Assembly (NCBI RefSeq): GCF_002838065.1
Contig: NZ_PIZU01000047.1
Coordinates: 1 to 33,627 of the forward strand
Length of the DNA stretch: 33,627 nucleotides
Direction of reading: 5' to 3'
Source: Mycobacterium hubeiense
GTDB lineage: Bacteria > Actinomycetota > Actinomycetes > Mycobacteriales > Mycobacteriaceae
The translations under genes were made by a program, and so were the position numbers. Positions 16,421 to 24,868 of this stretch are shown here, one piece after another; the stretch's first letter is position 1; each line of letters begins with the position of its first letter. Under the pieces are notes generated by a model. That model had not been told where the DNA came from. It was given only the letters and a program-made list of their open reading frames with translations, and did not search any database.

Positions 16421-17899
16421 TCACGCCGACCGCAGGGCAGCTGCCGGTACGCGGCCGAACACCATCGACTCCTCGATGTCCTCGAAGGGATGGGCGAGCG
16501 CGTCGCGCAGGAAGTTGTGGCTCAGCATCCATGGCCTGCGGGTGCCCGACTTCGGCAGCACATCCAACGCGCGCAGCACGTAACCCGACTTCAGGTTGAA
16601 CGCCGGCTGCTCGGGCATCTCAATGTCACCGCGATGCGGATAGGCGTGCGTATAGCCGTGAGAGTCCATGTACGCCAACAGCTTCGCCACCGATTGCGCG
16701 GTCAGGTCGGCGCCCAACGTCCACGACGCGTTGGTGTACCCGACGCACCATGCTGCGTTCGGCACGTCTTCGAGCATGTGACGCCGGTACAGGAAACGGT
16801 CGTGCGGGTTGACCCGCTCCCCGTCGACGCTCAACTCGATGCCGCCGAGCGCCTGCAGCTGCAATCCCGTCGCGGTGATGATCACGTCGGCGTCCAGATG
16901 GCGGCCGGACTTCAATACGATGCCGGTGGCGTCCATGTGGTCGACGTGGTCGGTGACGACGTCGACGTCGCCGCGGGCGATGGCCTTGTACAAGTCGGCG
17001 CTGAGGATGAAGCACAAGCGCTGATCCCACGGGTTGTACGGCGGATTGAAATGGGTGTCGATGTCGTAGCCCTCAGGCAGATTGCGTTCCGCGATCCGGC
17101 GCAGCATGCGCTTGGTGAACTCGGGGGCCTTGCGCGCCACCAGCCACAGCAGGCTGCCGACCAGCGCGTTGCGCCACCGCACAATCCAGTGGGCGGCCCT
17201 CAGCGGCAACACCTTTCGCAGTGTGACGGCTGGCGGCTCGACCTTGGTCGCCGAGATCATGTACGACGGCGTGCGTTGCAGCATGATCACATGGCCCGCC
17301 TTCTCGGTCAACGTTGGGATCATGCTGACCGCGGTAGCGCCGCTGCCGATCACCACCAGTCGCTTGCCGGTGTAGTCAAACGACTCCGGCCAGTGTTGCG
17401 GATGGATGACATCGCCGGTGAAGTCGTCGATGCCGGGGAATTCCGGGCGATAGGGCTCGTCGTAGTTGTAGTAGCCGGTGCCGAAGAACAGGAAGCGCGC
17501 CCGGTAGGTCTTCTCGGCTCCTTCCTGCTCTGTGCGCACCGTCCACGTGTCGGTTCCGCTGTCCCAATCCGCAGAGCGCACATGGGTGTTGAACCGAATG
17601 TGCTTGTCGATGCCGTGTTTGCGGGCAGTGTCCGCGAGGTACTGCCAGATGTGCTCGCCGTCGGCGATCATCTCCGGTCGCGTCCACGGCTCCCACGGGA
17701 AGCACAGTGTAAAGATGTCACTGTCCGACCGAATTCCGGGGTAGCGGAACAGATCCCACGTCCCGCCGAGGCGCTCGCGTCGCTCCAGCACGGTGTAGCT
17801 CAGGTTCGGGTTCTTCTCGTGGATGCGGTACGCGGCGCCGATCCCCGAGATGCCCGCGCCGATGATCAATACGTCGGTGTAATCAGGGTCGTGAGCCAT
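16421..17899 (-). CDS. Baeyer-Villiger type flavin monooxygenase, EthA/MymA-like (second copy in operon)
   Basis: A 492-residue type I Baeyer-Villiger monooxygenase, which uses FAD, NADPH and oxygen to insert an oxygen atom next to a carbonyl or to oxidise sulphur or nitrogen. Visible features are the FAD dinucleotide fold GAGISG (residues 14-19), the type I fingerprint FxGxxxHxxxWP as FTGDVIHPQHWP (160-171), and the NADPH fold GSGATAV (185-191). It resembles mycobacterial EthA, the ethionamide activator, and MymA, but the substrate is unknown. It is about two-thirds identical by eye to the preceding gene, a tandem duplicate. The ribosome binding site GAGGAGAG overlaps the stop of that gene, 8 bases upstream, so the two are co-translated. 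Confidence 0.92.
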   Translation of the reverse strand: MAHDPDYTDVLIIGAGISGIGAAYRIHEKNPNLSYTVLERRERLGGTWDLFRYPGIRSDSDIFTLCFPWEPWTRPEMIADGEHIWQYLADTARKHGIDKHIRFNTHVRSADWDSGTDTWTVRTEQEGAEKTYRARFLFFGTGYYNYDEPYRPEFPGIDDFTGDVIHPQHWPESFDYTGKRLVVIGSGATAVSMIPTLTEKAGHVIMLQRTPSYMISATKVEPPAVTLRKVLPLRAAHWIVRWRNALVGSLLWLVARKAPEFTKRMLRRIAERNLPEGYDIDTHFNPPYNPWDQRLCFILSADLYKAIARGDVDVVTDHVDHMDATGIVLKSGRHLDADVIITATGLQLQALGGIELSVDGERVNPHDRFLYRRHMLEDVPNAAWCVGYTNASWTLGADLTAQSVAKLLAYMDSHGYTHAYPHRGDIEMPEQPAFNLKSGYVLRALDVLPKSGTRRPWMLSHNFLRDALAHPFEDIEESMVFGRVPAAALRSA

Positions 17900-17907
17900 G
17901 GCTCTCC

Positions 17908-19389
17908 TCAAGCCGTCTTGGCCGCCGGCACCCCAACGCGGCCGAACACCATCGATTCCTCGATGCGGTCGAGCCGATGGTCGATGGCATCGAGCACGTA
18001 ATTGTGGCGCACGTTCCACGGCCGGTGCGTACCGGACTTCGGCAGCACATGCGCCGCCCGCTGCACATATCCCGCATTGATGTTCCACGCCGGCTTCTCC
18101 GGCATCGGTTTGTCGCCGAGATGCGGATAGGCGTGTGTGTAGCCGTGGGAATCCATATACGCCAACAGCTTTGCGACCGCTCGCGCGGTCAGGTCGGCCC
18201 GCAAGGTCCACGACGCGTTGATGTAGCCCACACACCAGGCCAGGTTCGGGATGTCTTCGAGCATGTGCTCCTTGTAGACGAACCGGTCCTGCGGTTTGAC
18301 CTCGACGCCGTCGACGTAGAGCGTCACCCCACCGAGCGCCTGCAACTGCAGACCCGTCGCCGTGACGATCACGTCAGCGTCGATGCGGCCGCCGGACTTC
18401 AGCACGACGCCGTTTGCGTCGAAGTGGTCGATGTGGTCGGTGACCACCTCGGCCCGCCCGTCGCCGATCGCGGTGTAGAGATCGTCGTCGAGGATCAGAC
18501 ACATCCGCTGATCCCACGGGTCATAGCGCGGCTTGAAGTGCACGTCGACCGGATAACCCTCGGGCAGGCTCTTTTTCGCACGCGCCCGGATGAACCACCG
18601 GCTGAACCGCGGCGCCTTGCGAGCAATAACGTAGGTCAACACCGTGACCACGGTGTTGTACCAGCGGACCGCCCAGTAAGCGGCCTTGCCGGGCAACACT
18701 TTCCGGATCGCCTGCACCACGGGATTGATCCGTGGCATCGACAGGATGTAGGTCGGTGAGCGCTGCAGCATGGTGACGTGGCCGGCCTTTTGGGTCAGCG
18801 ACGGGATCAGGCTGATCGCCGTGGCGCCGCTGCCGATCACCACCACGCGCTTGCCGGTGTAGTCGAACGACTCCGGCCAGTGCTGCGGATGCACCACCTC
18901 GCCACCGAACTGCTCGATGCCGGGGAATTCCGGGCGGTAGGGCTCGTCGTAGTTGTAATAGCCGGTGCCGAAGAACAGGAAGCGGCCCCGCAGCGTGGTG
19001 GGCTCGCCGTTTTGTTCGGTGTGCACCGTCCACGTGTCGGTGGCGGAATTCCAGTCCACCGAGACCACCCGGGTGTTGAACTGGATGTGCTTGTCGATGC
19101 CGTGCTTGCGCGCCGTGTGGTTCAGGTACTCGCGGATGTCGTCGCCGTCGGCGACGTTCTCGGGCCGCGTCCACGGTTCGAACGGAAAGCTCAGCGTGAA
19201 GATGTCGCTGTCGGAGCGGATACCGGGATAGCGGAACAGATCCCACGTCCCGCCGATGCGCTCGCGCCGCTCCAGCACGGTGTAGCTCAGGTTCGGGTTC
19301 TTCTCGTGGATGCGGTACGCGGCGCCGATCCCCGAGATGCCGGCACCGATGATCACCACGTCGTAGTAGTCGGCCTGCGTCGCGGTCAT
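17908..19389 (-). CDS. Baeyer-Villiger type flavin monooxygenase, EthA/MymA-like (first copy in operon)
   Basis: A 493-residue FAD- and NADPH-dependent monooxygenase with GAGISG at residues 15-20, the Baeyer-Villiger fingerprint FGGEVVHPQHWP at 161-172 and a second dinucleotide fold GSGATAI. Long blocks such as AAYRIHEKNPNLSYTVLERRER are identical to the downstream copy, which indicates duplication; the two diverge most in the helical region after residue 210, where substrate contacts are expected. The open frame extends far upstream, but ATG 19389, with GGGAGG seven bases before it, gives the standard N-terminus. It follows the LLM oxidoreductase gene by 41 bases on the same strand, so the three flavin or deazaflavin enzymes probably form an operon. 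Confidence 0.92.
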   Translation of the reverse strand: MTATQADYYDVVIIGAGISGIGAAYRIHEKNPNLSYTVLERRERIGGTWDLFRYPGIRSDSDIFTLSFPFEPWTRPENVADGDDIREYLNHTARKHGIDKHIQFNTRVVSVDWNSATDTWTVHTEQNGEPTTLRGRFLFFGTGYYNYDEPYRPEFPGIEQFGGEVVHPQHWPESFDYTGKRVVVIGSGATAISLIPSLTQKAGHVTMLQRSPTYILSMPRINPVVQAIRKVLPGKAAYWAVRWYNTVVTVLTYVIARKAPRFSRWFIRARAKKSLPEGYPVDVHFKPRYDPWDQRMCLILDDDLYTAIGDGRAEVVTDHIDHFDANGVVLKSGGRIDADVIVTATGLQLQALGGVTLYVDGVEVKPQDRFVYKEHMLEDIPNLAWCVGYINASWTLRADLTARAVAKLLAYMDSHGYTHAYPHLGDKPMPEKPAWNINAGYVQRAAHVLPKSGTHRPWNVRHNYVLDAIDHRLDRIEESMVFGRVGVPAAKTA

Positions 19390-19430
19390 CGAAGAACCTC
19401 CCTTGGTCCGCCTCGGTACCACGATAGGGC

Positions 19431-20420
19431 TTAGCGGTTGAGCGCGTCGACGATCTCGGCCAACGACTCCACCGCGATGGGTCCAGGCTGGTAGAGGCAG
19501 ATGCGGTCGCTGACCCCGTCGACGCGGCCTTTGATGTGGGCAGCGACGTCGGCGGGACTTCCGCACGCGGCGATGGTGTGCAGCATCTCGTCGTCGATCA
19601 GCCCGGCCATGTCCTGCCAGCGGCCCTGCTTGGACAGCGCATTGAGCTCCGGCTGAAGATCGCCCCAGCCGTGCAGCTCGAGCACCGGGCGGTAGGCGGG
19701 CGTCGACCCGTAGAACGCCAGCAGCCGGCGGGCGGGCGCATGAGCCGCGTCGTCGTCGCCGACCGACACGATGATCTCGGGGACGACGGCGAACTCGGAC
19801 AGTTCGCGCCCGGCGGCCGCCAGCCCGTCGCGCACCCCGGTCATGGTGACCTCGTGCAGGAAACGCTTGGAGCCGAACGGCATCACGAGCAAACCATCGG
19901 CGACCCGGGCGGTCGCGCGGGTCAGCTGCGGCCCGAGCGCTCCGACGAAGATCGGCGGCGGGCCGTGCGGGATGGCGCTGGGCGTGAACGTCGGTGTCAT
20001 CAACGTGTGCCGGTAGAACTCCCCGCGAAAGTCGAGCCGCTCCCCCGTCGTCCACGCCTCGAAAATGGCCCGCAGCGCCGCGACAAGCTCCGTCATCCGC
20101 TTCACCGGTTTGTCGAAGTCGGCGCCGAAGCGCTTCTCGATCTGGGTGCGGATCTGGGTGCCCAACCCGAGGGTGAACCGGCCGTTGGACAGCAGTTGAT
20201 GGTCGATCGCCTGATGCGCGAGGTGAATCGGGTTGCGCGGGAACGCAATCGCGACGTTGGTCATCAGATCCAGGCCGTCCACCGTCGATGCCAGCGTCAA
20301 CGGTGCGAACACGTCGTGCGGGCCTTCGAAGGTGAAGACCCCGCTGGCGCCGGCGTCGCGCAGCGCGCGGGCCCGTTCGATCGCATCCGTCGGGCCGAAC
20401 AACGCCGTCATGACCTGCAC
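19431..20420 (-). CDS. LLM class (probably F420-dependent) oxidoreductase
   Basis: A 329-residue protein of the luciferase-like monooxygenase fold (TIM barrel). Mycobacterial members mostly use coenzyme F420 or FMN. Typical elements are TNVAIAFPRNPIHLAHQAIDHQLLSNGRFTLGLGTQIRTQIEKRFG (about residues 53-97), with the GLGT/S turn of cofactor-binding members, and PPIFVGALGPQLTRATARVADGL later. It fits the F420-dependent subfamily known as TIGR03617 by overall style, which I cannot verify here. The start is probably GTG 20420; ATG 20411 is a possible alternative. It heads a unit with two Baeyer-Villiger enzymes and is divergent from aofH, with 19 bases between the starts. The substrate is unknown. 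Confidence 0.88.
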   Translation of the reverse strand: MQVMTALFGPTDAIERARALRDAGASGVFTFEGPHDVFAPLTLASTVDGLDLMTNVAIAFPRNPIHLAHQAIDHQLLSNGRFTLGLGTQIRTQIEKRFGADFDKPVKRMTELVAALRAIFEAWTTGERLDFRGEFYRHTLMTPTFTPSAIPHGPPPIFVGALGPQLTRATARVADGLLVMPFGSKRFLHEVTMTGVRDGLAAAGRELSEFAVVPEIIVSVGDDDAAHAPARRLLAFYGSTPAYRPVLELHGWGDLQPELNALSKQGRWQDMAGLIDDEMLHTIAACGSPADVAAHIKGRVDGVSDRICLYQPGPIAVESLAEIVDALNR

Positions 20421-20439
20421 GGCGTGAGAGCCTAGTCGG

Positions 20440-21792
20440 GTGACGCTGCCAACCGATGCCGACGTCGTCGTGGTGGGTGCCGGGTTCGCCGGCCTGACCG
20501 CAGCCCGCGAGCTGGTGCGGCGCTCCTACGACGTGGTGGTGCTCGAGGGCCGCGCCCGGGTCGGCGGCCGGTCCGCGACGACGACGATCGCGGGGGTTCC
20601 GGTGGATCTGGGCGGCACGTTCGTCGGGCCCACCCAGGACGCCGTGCTCGGGTTGGCCGAAGAACTGGGCTGCGCGACGGTGCCGACCTATTGCCGCGGC
20701 AAGAATCTGATCCGGTGGCGCGGCCGGGTGCGCGCCTATCGCAGCACCATTCCGCGGCTGTCGATGCTGGAGCTGTTCGACGTGTCACGTATCCAGTGGC
20801 GATTCGAACGTCTGTGCCGGCAGGTTCCGCTGCAGCAGCCGTGGACGGCACCGAGTGCACACAAGCTCGACGAGCTGACCCTGGAGCGGTGGCTGCGCTC
20901 GGTGTACGCGAGCGCGTCGACGCGCGATCTGATGGCGATCATGTCGCGGGTGACCTGGGGCTGTGAGCCTAATGCGGTGTCGATGCTGCATGCCGCGCGG
21001 TACGTGAAGGCCGCGGGCGGGCTGGGCCGGATGCTCGACGTCCGGGGCGGCGCGCAGCAGGACCGCTTCCCCGGCGGAACGCAGCAGATCGCGGTGCGGA
21101 TGGCCGACGAGTTGGGCCCGCGGGTGGCGCTCAACGCGCCGGTGCGACGGGTGGTGCGGGGTTCCGACGGCGGTGTCTTCGTCGAGTCCGAGGGGTCGAC
21201 GATCGCGGCCAGGGCCGTCATCGTCGCCATCGCCCCCGCGCACCGGGCGGGCATCGAATTCGAGCCCGCATTGCCGCCGGAAGCCGTCGAGCTCACGCAG
21301 CACTGGCCGCAGGGGCAGTTGAGCAAGGCCTACGCCGCGTACGAGAAGCCGTTCTGGCGGGCCGACGGCTGTTCGGGCGAGGCGGTTTCCGACGAGGGCC
21401 CCGTGTTCATTACGTTCGATGTCAGCCCCGGCGATGACGGGCCGGGTGTGCTGCTGGGATTCACCGATGCGAGGGCTTTCGACTCGCTGTCGCCGGCCGA
21501 GCGGCGTGAAAAGGCCCTGGCGGGGTTCGCCGCCCTGTTCGGCGATGCCGCACTGCAGCCCCTTGACTACGTCGACCACTGTTGGGGCACAGAGGAATTC
21601 GCGCCCGGCGGACCGACAGCCGCCGTGCCGCCTGGCTCGTGGACGAGCTACGGGCCGTGGCTGCGTCGACCCGTCGACACCATCTTCTGGGCCGGCACCG
21701 AGACCGCCGACGAGTGGACGGGGTTCCTCGACGGCGCGGTGCGCTCAGGTCAGCGCGCGGCTGCCGAAGTGCACGCTTCACTGAGCAGTTGA
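20440..21792 (+). CDS. aofH: Flavin-containing monoamine oxidase
   Basis: A 450-residue FAD amine oxidase of the MAO/putrescine oxidase family, which oxidises amines to aldehydes with release of hydrogen peroxide and ammonia. The FAD-binding GAGFAGLTAARELVRR starts near residue 13, followed by GRARVGGRS, and the C-terminal FAD contact is WAGTETADEWTGFLDGAVRSGQRAA. Strings such as MSRVTWGCEPNAVSMLHAARYVKAAGG closely match what I recall of M. tuberculosis AofH (Rv3170). The cysteine that binds FAD covalently in human MAO is absent (GGPTAAVPPG), so FAD is likely held non-covalently. The start is GTG 20440. It converges with a hydrolase gene 7 bases away, like the aofH-hpx neighbourhood in M. tuberculosis. 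Confidence 0.9.
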   Translation: MTLPTDADVVVVGAGFAGLTAARELVRRSYDVVVLEGRARVGGRSATTTIAGVPVDLGGTFVGPTQDAVLGLAEELGCATVPTYCRGKNLIRWRGRVRAYRSTIPRLSMLELFDVSRIQWRFERLCRQVPLQQPWTAPSAHKLDELTLERWLRSVYASASTRDLMAIMSRVTWGCEPNAVSMLHAARYVKAAGGLGRMLDVRGGAQQDRFPGGTQQIAVRMADELGPRVALNAPVRRVVRGSDGGVFVESEGSTIAARAVIVAIAPAHRAGIEFEPALPPEAVELTQHWPQGQLSKAYAAYEKPFWRADGCSGEAVSDEGPVFITFDVSPGDDGPGVLLGFTDARAFDSLSPAERREKALAGFAALFGDAALQPLDYVDHCWGTEEFAPGGPTAAVPPGSWTSYGPWLRRPVDTIFWAGTETADEWTGFLDGAVRSGQRAAAEVHASLSS

Positions 21793-21799
21793 GGTTGCG

Positions 21800-22765
21800 C
21801 TAGGAGCTGGCCAACTCCTCGGTGGCCGCCTCGGCCAGTATTCGCAGCTGCTTGTTGACTTCGTCAGGCCGCTCGAGAATCGCACAGTGCCCGCCGGGCA
21901 GCTCCACGAAGGTGGTGAGATTCGGTGCGGCAGCGGCGATTCGGCGTGACGACACGATCGGCAGCAGGCGGTCCTTTTCGCTGCCGATGACCAATGTCGG
22001 CACGGTGAGGTTCGACAGGCCGATGTGCCGCGGGCCGAGCGCATCGACCAGCATGGACGCGCAACCGCCCCGGCCCGCCGGTGATGTGGCGGCGAACAGG
22101 TCGTACACGAAGGACGCGACCGATGGATCCGCGTCGCGCCCGACCGCCATGGCGGCGACGAACCGACGGCTCGCCGGCGCGGCGGCCCGGCTGACCGGGA
22201 AGGCGCCGAAGGCCTTGAGCAGTGTGCCCGCCGTGCGGACGCGCCCGGCCGCCAGCCACGGCGGCACGCTGAGCAGCTGGACCTCTTCGAGCAGCTGTCC
22301 CGTCGTGGTGTTGATCAACGCCACGGCGTCGGCGCGCTCGCGGACTCTTTCGGCGTAGCGCTCGGCCCAGGAGGTGATCGCGATACCGCCCATCGAATGC
22401 CCCGCGATGACGGCGCGTTCGCCCGGCGCGAGGGTGGCCTCCAGGACGGCGTCGAGGTCGGCGGCCAGGTGGTCGAGGCTGTAGGCGCCACGCTGTCGCG
22501 GCACCGCGCTGCGGCCGTGGCCGCGGTGATCGAATGCGATGACGCGGTAGTCGGTGGCGAGGTCGGCGATCTGGTAGGCCCACACCCGGATGGCGCAGGT
22601 GATGCCGTGCGCGAGCACGATCGGGTAGCCGTCCTCGGGCCCGAAGACCTCGGTGTGCAGGCGGACGCCGTCCCTGGAGCGGACGGGCACGGTGCGGCCG
22701 GGCGGAAGGGTCTCGGCTGCGGCGAACACGGTGGATCGCTGACGGGTGCGCTGGCCAGGGCTCAT
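21800..22765 (-). CDS. Alpha/beta hydrolase (possibly Hpx/non-haem haloperoxidase-like)
   Basis: A 321-residue alpha/beta-hydrolase fold enzyme. The nucleophile elbow is GHSMGG with Ser124. The oxyanion motif LAHGITC is near residue 51, AFDHRGHGRS around 78-87, and the likely acid and base are in LVIGSEKDRLLP and LPGGHCAILERP. It has no signal peptide, although the N-terminal 25 residues are polar and variable. Its position beside aofH mirrors Rv3171c (hpx) of M. tuberculosis, but the reaction cannot be deduced: esterase, lactonase or perhydrolase would all fit. ATG 22765 is preferred to an upstream in-frame extension. It lies 44 bases downstream of the alcohol dehydrogenase gene on the same strand and may be co-transcribed with it. 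Confidence 0.88.
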   Translation of the reverse strand: MSPGQRTRQRSTVFAAAETLPPGRTVPVRSRDGVRLHTEVFGPEDGYPIVLAHGITCAIRVWAYQIADLATDYRVIAFDHRGHGRSAVPRQRGAYSLDHLAADLDAVLEATLAPGERAVIAGHSMGGIAITSWAERYAERVRERADAVALINTTTGQLLEEVQLLSVPPWLAAGRVRTAGTLLKAFGAFPVSRAAAPASRRFVAAMAVGRDADPSVASFVYDLFAATSPAGRGGCASMLVDALGPRHIGLSNLTVPTLVIGSEKDRLLPIVSSRRIAAAAPNLTTFVELPGGHCAILERPDEVNKQLRILAEAATEELASS

Positions 22766-22809
22766 GGGTCGCTCCGATCGATCACGGCAACGCTGCCGGA
22801 CTTCGTAGC

Positions 22810-23874
22810 TTAACGCCTGGTGAGCAGCACGGGTTTGATTACCCGCCCGGTTTTGGCCGCCGACCACGCGTCGTCGAAGTTCTCGAAGTCGTAGATGGTG
22901 ACGAGTTTGTCCAGCGGGAGGTCGCCGTTACGCCACAGGTCGACCAGATGCGGGATGAAGGTGTGCGGGTCGCTGTCGCCCTCGACGACGCCGCGGATCG
23001 ACAACCCCTTGCCCATGATGAGGCCGACCGGCAGCGGCGCCGTCGGCGCGCCCAGGCCCACGATCGCCAGCGTCCCCCGCGGGCGCAGCACGCTGACCGC
23101 GGTGGCGAGCACGTCGGGTATCGCGGTGGTGTCGATGGCCGCGTCCGCGCCGCTGAGATCTGCGATCGCGGCCGCATCGGTGGGGTCGACGGTCGTGGTG
23201 GCGCCCAGTTCCGTGGCGAGTGTGCGTCGTTCGGCCACCGGATCCACCGCGACGATGGTGCGGCATCCGGCGATGCGGGCCGCCATCACCGCCGAGAGCC
23301 CCACCGCACCGACGCCGAAGACGACGAGGGCGTCGCCGGGTTGCGTCTTGAGCGCGTTGAGCACCGTGCCCACGCCGGTCTGCACGCTGCAGCCGAGCGG
23401 GGCTGCCAGCGCCGGGTCGATCGGTTCGGTGAGGGCGACCGTATTGCGTTGGCGTGCAATGGCATAGGTGGCGAGGCTGGATTGACCGAAGAAGCCGCCG
23501 CCGACGTCGCGGCCGCCGGCCTTGAGTGCGCCGGTCTCACCCCGCATGTTCAGGTCGGTGGAGCGGTCGCAGTAGGCAGGTTCACCGTGCGCGCATCGGT
23601 CGCATTGTCCGCAGCTGGCGAAGGTGAGCACCACCTGCTGGCCCGGCGTCAGTGTGGAGGCAGGCCCGACGGCGGCCACGGTGCCCGCGCCCTCATGCCC
23701 GAACACCATCGGCGGGCGCCGCCAGCGGGCGGCCACGCTGACGTCGGTGTGGCAGATGCCGACGGCGTCGATGCGGACCAGGACCTCGTCGCCGAGAGGC
23801 GGGCGGATCTGCACGTCGGCCAGTTGCGGGTCGGCGCCGGCCTGCAGCAGCACCGCGGCACGGGCGTCGATCAC
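22810..23874 (-). CDS. Zinc-dependent alcohol dehydrogenase (AdhD/aryl-alcohol type)
   Basis: A 354-residue medium-chain dehydrogenase with both zinc sites. The catalytic zinc ligands are Cys41, His60/Glu61 (GHEGAG) and Cys162. The structural zinc ligands are the four cysteines 88, 91, 94 and 102 in CGQCDRCAHGEPAYC. The NAD-binding fold is GVGAVGLSAVMAAR, followed by an Asp (VAVDPV) that favours NAD over NADP. The class resembles XylB/benzyl alcohol dehydrogenase and mycobacterial AdhD. GTG 23874 is supported by a TAACAT box exactly placed for leaderless transcription. It is divergent from fadB4, with promoters overlapping in a gap of about 20 bases. Confidence 0.9.
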   Translation of the reverse strand: MIDARAAVLLQAGADPQLADVQIRPPLGDEVLVRIDAVGICHTDVSVAARWRRPPMVFGHEGAGTVAAVGPASTLTPGQQVVLTFASCGQCDRCAHGEPAYCDRSTDLNMRGETGALKAGGRDVGGGFFGQSSLATYAIARQRNTVALTEPIDPALAAPLGCSVQTGVGTVLNALKTQPGDALVVFGVGAVGLSAVMAARIAGCRTIVAVDPVAERRTLATELGATTTVDPTDAAAIADLSGADAAIDTTAIPDVLATAVSVLRPRGTLAIVGLGAPTAPLPVGLIMGKGLSIRGVVEGDSDPHTFIPHLVDLWRNGDLPLDKLVTIYDFENFDDAWSAAKTGRVIKPVLLTRR

Positions 23875-23880
23875 CCGGCG

Positions 23881-23886
23881 ATGTTA
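23881..23886 (-). promoter_or_regulatory. Putative -10 box for leaderless alcohol dehydrogenase gene
   Basis: On the minus strand TAACAT (23886 to 23881) ends seven bases before the first G of the GTG start at 23874, the position expected for a TANNNT -10 box when transcription begins at the start codon. The gap to the divergent fadB4 gene is so short that its promoter must overlap. Confidence 0.5.
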
Positions 23887-23896
23887 AATGGGCGCC

Positions 23897-24868
23897 ATGC
23901 GCGCGATACAGATAACCCGGTTGGACGGTCCCGAAGCGGTGCAGCTCGCCGATATCGACGAGCCGTCCGGCGACGACGCGGTCGTCATCGACGTGCACGC
24001 CGCGGGCGTGGCGTTTCCCGACGCGCTGTTGACGCGTGGCCTGTACCAGTACAAGCCGGAGGTGCCGTTCACCCCCGGCGCGGAGATCGCCGGCGTGGTG
24101 CGCAGTGCGCCCGACGGCGCCGGGGTGGCCCCGGGTGACCGCGTCGCCGGGCTGACGATGCTGTCCGGCGGCATGGCGGAAGTCGTTGCACTGCAACCTG
24201 ACCGGGTGTTCAAGCTGCCCGACGCAGTGTCCTTCGAGGCGGGTGCGGGAATCCTGTTCAACGATCTGACAGTGCATTTCGCGCTGCGCACGCGCGGCCG
24301 GTTGACCGACGGCGAGACCGTGCTGGTGCACGGCGCCGCCGGCGGAATCGGCACGTCGACGCTGCGGCTGGCGCCGGCGTTAGGGGCTTCCCGGACGATC
24401 GCGGTGGTCTCCACCGAGGACAAGATCGCGGTGGCCAAGGCCGCCGGCGCATCGGATGTGGTGCTGGCCGAAGGCTTTCGGGATGCGGTAAAGACGCTGA
24501 CCGACGGGCGTGGCGTGGACATCGTCGTCGACCCGGTCGGCGGTGACCGGTTCACCGACTCGCTGCGTTCCCTGGCCGTCGGCGGGCGACTTCTGGTGGT
24601 CGGGTTCACCGGCGGTGAGATTCCCACCGTCAAGGTGAACCGGTTGCTGCTCAACAACGTCGACGTGGTCGGCGCCGGCTGGGGCGCGTGGACGTTCTCG
24701 CATCCGGGATATCTGCGCGAGCAGTGGGCCGAGCTGGAACCGCTGCTGGCGTCGGGCAAGGTGGTGGCCCCGCAGCCGGAGGTCTATCCGCTGGAGCGCG
24801 CCGCGGAGGCCATCGCATCGCTGGAAAACCGCACGGCCAAGGGCAAAGTCGTGCTCAAGGTGCGGTAA
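23897..24868 (+). CDS. fadB4: NADPH:quinone oxidoreductase family protein, FadB4-like
   Basis: A 323-residue zinc-free medium-chain reductase of the quinone oxidoreductase (zeta-crystallin) family. The cofactor motif is HGAAGGIGTSTLRLA, followed by the long conserved block DVVLAEGFRDAVKTLTDGRGVDIVVDPVGGDRFTDSLRSLA and KVNRLLLNNVDVVG. No zinc ligands are present. The sequence agrees closely with what I recall of M. tuberculosis FadB4 (Rv3141), a gene near nuo there. Despite the name, it is a reductase and not a fatty-acid oxidation hydratase. ATG 23897 (MRAIQITRLDGPEAV) is the family-type start; an in-frame ATG at 23888 would add three residues. Its stop directly abuts the stop of the convergent hydrolase gene. 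Confidence 0.88.
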   Translation: MRAIQITRLDGPEAVQLADIDEPSGDDAVVIDVHAAGVAFPDALLTRGLYQYKPEVPFTPGAEIAGVVRSAPDGAGVAPGDRVAGLTMLSGGMAEVVALQPDRVFKLPDAVSFEAGAGILFNDLTVHFALRTRGRLTDGETVLVHGAAGGIGTSTLRLAPALGASRTIAVVSTEDKIAVAKAAGASDVVLAEGFRDAVKTLTDGRGVDIVVDPVGGDRFTDSLRSLAVGGRLLVVGFTGGEIPTVKVNRLLLNNVDVVGAGWGAWTFSHPGYLREQWAELEPLLASGKVVAPQPEVYPLERAAEAIASLENRTAKGKVVLKVR

